This document shows positions 1-4,593 of a stretch of DNA of 5,699 nt, piece by piece (within the stretch, counting starts at the first letter, position 1; each line of letters begins with the position of its first letter). The DNA is from JAOSJT01 sp035914695 (GTDB lineage Bacteria; Bacteroidota; Ignavibacteria; SZUA-365): positions 1 to 5,699 of the forward strand of contig JAMIQH010000253.1 in NCBI GenBank assembly GCA_035914695.1, read 5' to 3'. The notes under the pieces were generated by a model. It did no database searches and was not told the DNA's origin. It worked only from the letters and a program-made list of their open reading frames with translations. Made by a program: the position numbers and the translations under genes.

Positions 1-133
1 GCAACCCACGTTTGCGCTTGGTGCTCTTTTTCGTGAGAATATGGCTGTGATAGGCCTTCTCGCGCTTGACTTTGCCGCTCGCTGTCAGTTTGAAGCGTTT
101 CTTCGCCCCGGATTTGCCTTTGAACTTCGGCAT
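1..133 (-). CDS. rpmI: 50S ribosomal protein bL35, 3' end cut by window edge
   Basis: Structural protein of the large ribosomal subunit. Translating the minus strand from the ATG at 133-131 gives MPKFKGKSGAKKRFKLTASG, followed by KVKREKAYHSHILTKKSTKR and KRGL up to the window edge. This is the highly basic, start-to-finish recognisable bL35 sequence. About 44 of the usual 64-66 residues are present; the C-terminus lies to the left of the window. A Shine-Dalgarno AGGAG (complement of 144-148) sits 10 nt upstream of the ATG. The gene follows infC after a 78-nt gap, the standard infC-rpmI-rplT order, so rplT (bL20) is expected just outside. In E. coli bL20 represses rpmI-rplT translation through the rpmI leader; whether that holds here cannot be seen. 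The reading frame is too short and truncated to appear as an ordinary long ORF, but identity is not in doubt. Confidence 0.96.
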   Translation of the reverse strand, partial: MPKFKGKSGAKKRFKLTASGKVKREKAYHSHILTKKSTKRKRGL

Positions 134-187
134 GGTATTCGTACTCCTATTCGAAATCGATCGAAATAATAAGCCTGTTAATATACG

Positions 188-229
188 AAAAAAACCAACA
201 CGCGGGAAGTGTCAGGAGGCGGTTTTTTT
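188..229 (-). promoter_or_regulatory. Possible attenuator hairpin in the infC-rpmI junction
   Basis: A perfect 9-bp inverted repeat pairs 188-196 (seven A then CC on the plus strand) with 221-229 (GG then seven T). A second 4-bp repeat, ACAC/GTGT (198-201 with 209-212), nests inside it. In the minus-strand transcript this spans the last codons and stop of infC and ends in a run of seven U, so it resembles a weak intrinsic terminator or attenuator. The outer stem has only two G-C pairs and there is an asymmetric internal bulge, so strength is doubtful. It may tune how much rpmI-rplT message is made relative to infC, or may be a chance product of the Lys-rich codons (AAA) at the end of infC. 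Confidence 0.35.
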
Positions 230-790
230 CTCGGGCGGTTTGAGTTTCCTCTTGTCGGGAGCGAAAATGGCGATCATCTGTCGCCCTTCCATGTTGGGCT
301 CGCGTTCGACGATCGCGATGTCCTCCAGCGCTTCCTTCAATTTGTTGATGAGGATCAGCCCCAGCTCCTGATGCGCCATCTGTCGGCCTCGAAACACCAC
401 AGCCGCCTTCACCTTGTTCCCGTCGAGCAGGAACTGGCGGGCGTGACGCAGCTTGAAATCAAAATCGTGCGTGTCTGTCGTCGGATGGTAGCGGACTTCC
501 TTGAGAACAACAGTTTGCTGCTTTTTCTTCAGCTCCTTTTCCTTCTTCTGCTGTTCGTACTTGAATTTGCCGAAGTCCATGATGCGACATACGGGCGGCT
601 CGGCCTGCGGAGCGATTTCCACGAGGTCGAGTTCCTTCTGTTGCGCGATTGCCCGGGCCTTGTCGGGTGTGACAATACCGAGCTGCGTCCCGTCATCATC
701 GATCAGGCGGATTTGTCGCGCCGTGATCTCTTCATTGATGCGGGTTCTGTTCTGTGGTGTCCGTTGCGGCGGACGAGACTGAGTAGCCGT
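212..790 (-). CDS. infC: Translation initiation factor IF-3, probable ACG start
   Basis: IF3 binds the 30S subunit, blocks premature 50S joining and proofreads the start codon and initiator tRNA. The N-domain begins around RINEEITARQIRLID (residues 17-31). The family signature PPVCRIMDFGKFKYEQQKK (65-83) leads into the lysine-rich linker, and the C-domain (about 93-180) includes FRGRQMAHQELG and MEGRQMIAIFAPDK. The C-terminal tail KLKPPEKKTAS is basic. The frame stays open up to the thrS stop at 806-808 with no ATG. A GTG at 622-620 would remove a third of the N-domain. The only near-cognate start codon in a sensible place is ACG at 790-788, preceded by GGAGG, giving 192 residues starting MATQSRPPQR; the family is usually 170-200. 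The gene begins 15 nt after the thrS stop, so the two are co-transcribed. Identity is certain; the start is inferred. Confidence 0.95.
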   Translation of the reverse strand, partial: TATQSRPPQRTPQNRTRINEEITARQIRLIDDDGTQLGIVTPDKARAIAQQKELDLVEIAPQAEPPVCRIMDFGKFKYEQQKKEKELKKKQQTVVLKEVRYHPTTDTHDFDFKLRHARQFLLDGNKVKAAVVFRGRQMAHQELGLILINKLKEALEDIAIVEREPNMEGRQMIAIFAPDKRKLKPPEKKTAS

Positions 791-794
791 GCTG

Positions 795-799
795 CCTCC
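795..799 (-). promoter_or_regulatory. Shine-Dalgarno GGAGG deciding the infC start
   Basis: GGAGG on the minus strand lies just after the thrS stop codon (806-808) and ends 4 nt before the ACG at 790. This is a strong ribosome-binding site with slightly short spacing. It has no ATG, GTG, TTG, ATT or ATA within 50 nt downstream in the infC frame, so it supports a non-canonical start for infC rather than the internal GTG at 622. The next near-cognate codon (ATC at 739-737) is too far away to use it. Confidence 0.75.
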
Positions 800-805
800 A
801 GGTTG

Positions 806-2728
806 TTACAGTGATTTTTCCCGTGATTCGCGGGTGATGCGTTCGGTGAATTCGCCGAGCGCGGTCAGGCCCAAATCCCCTTCCTTGTGCTTGCGCACGG
901 ATACCGATTGTGCGGATTGTTCCTTCTCGCCGACAATCAGCATGTAGGGAACTTTGTGCATTTCCCAATCACGGATTTTATAGCCGATTTTTTCATTGCG
1001 TGTGTCGAGTTCGCAGCGCACGCCGGCTGCGCGCAAATGGTTGCGCACCTGTGCCGCGAAGTCCGCGTACTGGTCGCTGATCGGCAGCACCGCCGCCTGC
1101 ACCGGCGCCAGCCAGGTGGGAAACGCGCCCGCGAAATGCTCGATGAGTATGCCGATAAAACGCTCCATCGAACCCATCACCGCGCGGTGAATCATCACCG
1201 GACGGCGCCGCTCGTTGTTTTCATCGATGTATTCGAGGCCAAAGCGCTCGGGCATGTTGAAATCGAGCTGTATGGTAGCGAGTTGCCACGAACGATGCAA
1301 GGCGTCGCGCACGCTGATGTCGATCTTCGGTCCGTAAAACGCGCCGTCGCCGGGATTGAGTTTGTACTCGATGCCGTTGGCGGTGAGGGCGTCGGCGAGA
1401 CTGCGCTCGGCCGTTTCCCACAGCGCGGGATCGCCCATCGAATTCTCGGGACGCGTGGACAGCGCGAAGAACGGCGTGAAACCGAACACCGCGTAGAAGC
1501 GGCGCACCAGTCCGAGCAACTGCGTGATTTCATCGAGAATCTGATCGGGACGCACGTACAGGTGCGCGTCGTCCATGCAGAACTGCCGCACGCGGAACAT
1601 GCCGTTGAGCGCGCCGGAGAGTTCGTTGCGATGGTTCGTGCCGAGCTCCGAGAAGCGCAGCGGCAGATCGCGATAGCTGCGCACTTTGTGCCGGTAGACG
1701 TAGGTGCTCTCGGGACAGTTCATGGGCTTGAGACTATACACCTGATCCTCGCCGTCCTCGACCAGAAACATGTTTTCCTGATAGTGCTCCCAATGCCCCG
1801 ACTGCTCCCACAGCTCCTTTTTCACAAGAATGGGCGTGAGAATTTCGTCATAGCCCGCACTGTCGAGCATGTCGCGGATCAGCTTCTGCAGTTCTTTGTA
1901 CACAACCATGCCCCGCGGCAACCAGAACACGGCGCCCGGCGAGACATCGTGGAAAGTGAACAGCTCGAGTTCACGTCCGAGTTTGCGATGATCGCGTTTG
2001 CGTGCTTCCTCCAAGCGCTCGAGATACTCGTCGAGTTCTTTTTTCTTCGGGAAGGAAATGCCGTAAATGCGCTGCAATTGCTTGTTTTTCGCATCGCCCT
2101 TCCAGTAGGAACCGGAGATGGTGAGCAGCTTCACGTACTTGATCAATCCCGCGGAAGGAAGATGCGGTCCGCGACAGAGATCGGTGAACGCGCCTTCGGT
2201 ATAGCAACTGATGGCTTCGCTGTCCTCGTCGAGACCCTCGATGAGTTCGAGCTTGTACTGATCGCCTTTGGCGCGCCAGAAATCCAGCGCCTCGCTCTTG
2301 CTGAGTTCCTTGCGCGTGAAGGGCATGTCCTCCTTCGCAAGTTCCATCATGCGGGCTTCGATGCGACCGAGATCCTCGGGTGTGAGCACGTGATCGATAT
2401 CGATGTCGTAGTAAAAGCCCTGCTCGATGGCGGGGCCGACACCGAATTTCGCGCCGGGAAAGAGGTCCGCGACCGCATGCGCCATCAAATGGCTGCTGCT
2501 GTGCCAGTACACTTCCCTGCCCTCGTCGTCTTTCCAGGTAAGCACGCGCAGTTCGGCGTCCGAGGTAATGGCGCGGCCGAGGTCGTAAATCGTTCCATTC
2601 ACCAGCACGCCGAGCGCCTCGCGGGCCAGACCCGCGGAGATGCTCTCGGCGATCGCCATGCCGGTGACCCCGCGGGGGTAGTCCCGGCGTTCGCCATTGG
2701 GGAGTGTGATGGTGATGTTGTCCTGCAT
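806..2728 (-). CDS. thrS: Threonine--tRNA ligase
   Basis: Cytoplasmic class II aminoacyl-tRNA synthetase that charges tRNA-Thr with threonine and edits mischarged Ser-tRNA-Thr. All 640 residues are present (E. coli has 642). An N-terminal TGS domain (about 1-62) comes first. The editing domain carries HSSSH (H76, H80) and CYTEGAFTDLCRGPH (C185, H189). The class II catalytic core has zinc ligands C338 (MNCPES), H389 (DDAHLY) and H514 (MIHRAVMGSMERF, motif 3). The C-terminal anticodon-binding domain starts near APVQAAVLPISDQ (541). Editing and catalytic residues all look intact, so it should be active. The ATG at 2728-2726 has AAGG (complement of 2736-2739) 7 nt upstream and begins the TGS domain correctly. 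It is followed 15 nt later by infC. A terminator-like hairpin and tRNA-Val lie upstream, and no convincing promoter of its own is visible. Confidence 0.99.
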   Translation of the reverse strand: MQDNITITLPNGERRDYPRGVTGMAIAESISAGLAREALGVLVNGTIYDLGRAITSDAELRVLTWKDDEGREVYWHSSSHLMAHAVADLFPGAKFGVGPAIEQGFYYDIDIDHVLTPEDLGRIEARMMELAKEDMPFTRKELSKSEALDFWRAKGDQYKLELIEGLDEDSEAISCYTEGAFTDLCRGPHLPSAGLIKYVKLLTISGSYWKGDAKNKQLQRIYGISFPKKKELDEYLERLEEARKRDHRKLGRELELFTFHDVSPGAVFWLPRGMVVYKELQKLIRDMLDSAGYDEILTPILVKKELWEQSGHWEHYQENMFLVEDGEDQVYSLKPMNCPESTYVYRHKVRSYRDLPLRFSELGTNHRNELSGALNGMFRVRQFCMDDAHLYVRPDQILDEITQLLGLVRRFYAVFGFTPFFALSTRPENSMGDPALWETAERSLADALTANGIEYKLNPGDGAFYGPKIDISVRDALHRSWQLATIQLDFNMPERFGLEYIDENNERRRPVMIHRAVMGSMERFIGILIEHFAGAFPTWLAPVQAAVLPISDQYADFAAQVRNHLRAAGVRCELDTRNEKIGYKIRDWEMHKVPYMLIVGEKEQSAQSVSVRKHKEGDLGLTALGEFTERITRESREKSL

Positions 2729-2756
2729 GATACTGCCTTGTCGTTGCTGTATAACG

Positions 2757-2783
2757 AAAAAATCGGAGAAGCTCCGATTTTTT
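2757..2783 (-). terminator. Rho-independent terminator after tRNA-Val, before thrS
   Basis: TCGGAG (2763-2768) and CTCCGA (2772-2777) form a perfect 6-bp G+C-containing stem with a 3-nt loop. It is flanked by six A and six T that extend the stem to 12 bp and supply a U-tract on either strand. On the minus strand it starts 14 nt past the 3' end of tRNA-Val and ends 28 nt before the thrS ATG. It most simply terminates the tRNA transcript. Because no clear thrS promoter is visible in the remaining 28 nt, it could also work as an attenuator that meters read-through into thrS-infC-rpmI. By symmetry it could stop plus-strand transcription too. Confidence 0.8.
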
Positions 2784-2797
2784 CTCCACTCGGGAAG

Positions 2798-2871
<74 letters not shown>

Positions 2872-2887
2872 AGTACAAAGGTCCATA

Positions 2888-2916
2888 AATATAGCCCACA
2901 GCTTGCGATAAAGCAA
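2888..2916 (-). promoter_or_regulatory. Probable promoter of tRNA-Val
   Basis: On the minus strand TTGCTT (complement of 2911-2916) and TATATT (complement of 2888-2893) are separated by exactly 17 bp, a good fit to a primary-sigma promoter. The extended box TATATTTA also nearly matches the Bacteroidota -7 consensus TAnnTTTG. Its edge lies 16 bp before the mature tRNA 5' end, which would give a short leader of roughly 8-10 nt, normal for a tRNA gene. The surrounding 50 bp are clearly more AT-rich than the neighbouring repeats. Confidence 0.6.
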
Positions 2917-2918
2917 GC
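2901..2918. repeat. Inverted repeat GCTTGC-N6-GCAAGC over the -35 box
   Basis: GCTTGC (2901-2906) and GCAAGC (2913-2918) are perfect reverse complements separated by 6 bp. The right arm overlaps the -35 hexamer of the tRNA-Val promoter. There is no U-tract on either side, so it is a poor terminator. It could be a small operator or simply chance at this length. Confidence 0.4.
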
Positions 2919-2945
2919 ACGGTTAAAGAAAAATGTGAGGCGCGC

Positions 2946-3017
2946 GGGTACGGAATACATTTGAAGGGGGCGCGGAGAGCGCCGAGAGCGCGGAGGAATG
3001 ATTTGAGGTTGCTTTCC
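2946..3017. repeat. Degenerate copy of the 93-bp tandem repeat
   Basis: This stretch aligns with positions 3040-3110 of the first good repeat copy at an offset of 93-94 bp. It shares GTACGG.ATACATT.GAAG at the start and TTGAGGTTGCTT.CC at the end. The middle has drifted to a GC-richer purine run (gcgcggagagcgccgagagcg). It lacks the GCTCAAATCTTGCCGG start seen in the later copies. It is probably the oldest or edge unit of the array. Confidence 0.85.
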
Positions 3018-3203
3018 GCTCAAATCTTGCCGGCCGGCTGAGTACGGGATACATTCGAAGAGATGAAAGAGAGCGGAGAGAGCGGAGAGGAAGTGTTGAG
3101 GTTGCTTCCCGCTCAAATCTTGCCGGCCGGCTGAGTACGGGATACATTCGAAGAGATGAAAGAGAGCGGAGAGAGCGGAGAGGTAGTGTTGAGGTTGCTT
3201 CCC
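3018..3203. repeat. Two near-identical 93-bp tandem repeat units
   Basis: Unit 1 is 3018-3110 and unit 2 is 3111-3203. I found a single difference between them (A at 3091, T at 3184). Each unit starts GCTCAAATCTTG, contains the 10-bp palindrome GCCGGCCGGC, then GTACGGGATACATTCGAAG, a purine run of AGAGCGGAGAG type, and ends GTTGAGGTTGCTTCCC. Near identity implies a recent duplication. Because 93 is a multiple of three, the units keep frames open on the minus strand. The predicted 31-residue periodic peptide (PLRSLRSLSSLRMYPVLSRP type) is low-complexity, and I do not regard it as a gene. Confidence 0.97.
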
Positions 3204-3434
3204 GCTCGATCCGTGCGCTCCGGGACATTTCGAGGCAACGCAGAGACGCCCCGCCGCAATCGAGTCAACGCAAGGGCGCAGAGAGGCAAAGCCGCGATCC
3301 CTCCGGGCCCTCGGTGTTCGCGAAGCGCTCCGAGCTCTCCGTGTTGGCGAAGCCCCTCCTTACTCTCCTTTCCTCCTTATTCATTCTTCACTGGATAACA
3401 CGATAGCGCTCATCCCATCACATTAAAGCGGAAT
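3204..3434. repeat. Decayed repeat remnants and purine-rich spacer, no gene
   Basis: The first 40 or so bases (GCTCGATCCG, then CGGGACATTTCGAGG) look like a heavily diverged or truncated further copy of the 93-bp unit. Then comes CGCAAGGGCGCAGAGAGGCAAAG, a type of dispersed 'cgcagag' intergenic sequence common in environmental bacterial genomes. A 17-bp imperfect direct repeat follows: 3310-3326 and 3337-3353 share CTC.GTGTT.GCGAAGC (15 of 17). From about 3354 to 3434 the sequence is AT-richer. No open reading frame with a plausible start, no RNA gene, and no convincing terminator for the methyltransferase gene was found. Confidence 0.6.
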
Positions 3435-4175
3435 TCATCGAGCGGGGGCGGTGGCGACACCCACATACCCCATGGCCAGTGAGGACGTGAGACGAAAGCG
3501 AAATCCTGGTAGCACGCGGCGCCGCACAATGGATTGAAAGAAGGCGACATCGAATACGGGACGCAGACCATGCAGTTCCTCCACACGTAAACCGGCGGCG
3601 GTGCAATGCGCGGCGAGTTCTGAAGGCGTGATGAAGTAGCGATGCACGTGCAGATTCCGCGGATAGTTCGGCACGAACAACTCCATGGCCTTGATCACCA
3701 CAAGCCACGAGGGCACGGTGCGGTTGAAGGTGTGGAAAAACACTCGTCCGCCGGGACGCAACACGCGCGCGGCTTCGGCGATGAGTTGTCCGGGTTGTGA
3801 CACATGCTCAAGTATGTCCATGAGCAACACGGCATCGATCGAGGCGTCGGGTACTGGCAATTGGAAGCCGTCGGCGATGATGAGAGGCACGCTCCCCTTC
3901 GCGTTGTGTGCGCGCAACACGCGCAGCGATGAGGCGCTGCGATCCACCGCCACCACCCGGGCGCAATGCGCCGCCAGTGGAATGGCGAGGAAACCCGCGC
4001 CTGCGCCAACGTCGCACAGCACATCATCGGATCGCAGGCGATTCCGCACAAAGTCCACACGTACCGCACTCTCGGCGCGCAGAACGGCGATGGCATGCGC
4101 GTCGTCGCTGTACCAGGCCTCGCCTAGCATGTCGTAAAACGTGTTGTCAACCTCGCGCACGGGGTTCCCATACAT
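3435..4175 (-). CDS. UbiG-like class I SAM-dependent methyltransferase
   Basis: A 246-residue Rossmann-fold methyltransferase. The SAM-binding motif I is DVGAGAGFLAIPLA (55-68), the acidic residue ending beta-2 is D78 (VVAVD), LLMDILEHV lies at 117-125, and RVLRPGGRVFFHTFNRT at 137-153. The segment after NRT, through WLVVIKAMELFVPNYPRNLHVHRYFITPSELAAHC, resembles the membrane-associating and substrate part of UbiG, which O-methylates ring hydroxyls of ubiquinone precursors. By analogy this enzyme probably methylates a phenolic or quinonoid lipid made by the adjacent polyketide synthase; the substrate is inference. The ATG at 4175 is preferred: the frame extends to a TTG at 4220, but those extra residues (PPAACCCINLC) lie inside the upstream gene and are unlike the family. 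The start overlaps the upstream gene by 29 nt and has only a weak GGA, which suggests translational coupling. Last gene of the cassette. Confidence 0.9.
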   Translation of the reverse strand: MYGNPVREVDNTFYDMLGEAWYSDDAHAIAVLRAESAVRVDFVRNRLRSDDVLCDVGAGAGFLAIPLAAHCARVVAVDRSASSLRVLRAHNAKGSVPLIIADGFQLPVPDASIDAVLLMDILEHVSQPGQLIAEAARVLRPGGRVFFHTFNRTVPSWLVVIKAMELFVPNYPRNLHVHRYFITPSELAAHCTAAGLRVEELHGLRPVFDVAFFQSIVRRRVLPGFRFRLTSSLAMGYVGVATAPAR

Positions 4176-4593
4176 TCCAGTACACAAGTTGATGCAACAG
4201 CATGCCGCAGGAGGCGACAAGGGCTACGAGCGGCAACGCGCTGTCTCCCCCCTGCCACATCGTGAACATGAACCACAGCAGCACGGGATGCAGCACGAAG
4301 AGCAGCGCGTGCAACCATTGCTCGGCAGCGGGACAATGCTCGTGATGCTGCCATTCATCCTTGGTAATGAAGATGCTGCTGAACACCGCGAGCGCGATGA
4401 ACGCCGCGTTGACCGTTGCGCCGGGCGCGGCGAATGCCGCCACGGCCAGCGGCGCGATCACGGTGAGTGTGTCGAGCGGATGACCGATGCGCTCCCATCG
4501 CTCCATGGTGCGATGCCGGTGGAAACGGAATTCATCCACGAACATCAGCGCGCCATGCACGGCGAACAACGTCCAGGCGGCAATTTCAACCAT
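4147..4593 (-). CDS. Histidine-rich multi-pass membrane protein, unknown function
   Basis: I do not recognise a named family. From the ATG at 4593 the protein has 148 residues: MVEIAAWTLFAVHGALMFVD and onward. Four or five hydrophobic helices are visible, at about 3-19, 43-60, 62-76, 94-113 and 120-139. Between and beside them lie polar clusters rich in His and acidic residues: H13, DE (20-21), FHRHR (24-28), GHPLD (37-41), KDEWQHHEHC (78-87), EQWLH (91-95), H102 and H134. The pattern recalls metal-binding membrane enzymes with His boxes (diiron hydroxylases and desaturases), but spacing does not match a standard motif. The ATG overlaps the polyketide synthase stop (ATGGTTGA), and a GTG 12 nt upstream (4605) is an alternative start. 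No strong Shine-Dalgarno is seen at either. Placement between synthase and methyltransferase suggests a step or partner in the same pathway. Confidence 0.85.
   Translation of the reverse strand: MVEIAAWTLFAVHGALMFVDEFRFHRHRTMERWERIGHPLDTLTVIAPLAVAAFAAPGATVNAAFIALAVFSSIFITKDEWQHHEHCPAAEQWLHALLFVLHPVLLWFMFTMWQGGDSALPLVALVASCGMLLHQLVYWNVWEPRARG

Noticed and set aside
212..622. IF3 starting at the internal GTG at 622
   Set aside because: This would begin inside the conserved N-domain (VEIAPQAEPP) and discard about 56 residues including RINEEITARQIRLID, which are clearly IF3. No Shine-Dalgarno precedes it.
3018..3203. Tandem repeats considered as a CRISPR array
   Set aside because: The 93-bp units are contiguous and identical throughout, with no short repeat alternating with unique spacers, and no cas gene is present.
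4176..4220. N-terminal extension of the methyltransferase to a TTG at 4220
   Set aside because: The extra 15 residues are Cys- and Pro-rich, lie wholly inside the upstream membrane-protein gene and do not resemble UbiG-like N-termini. The ATG at 4175 is the first good start.
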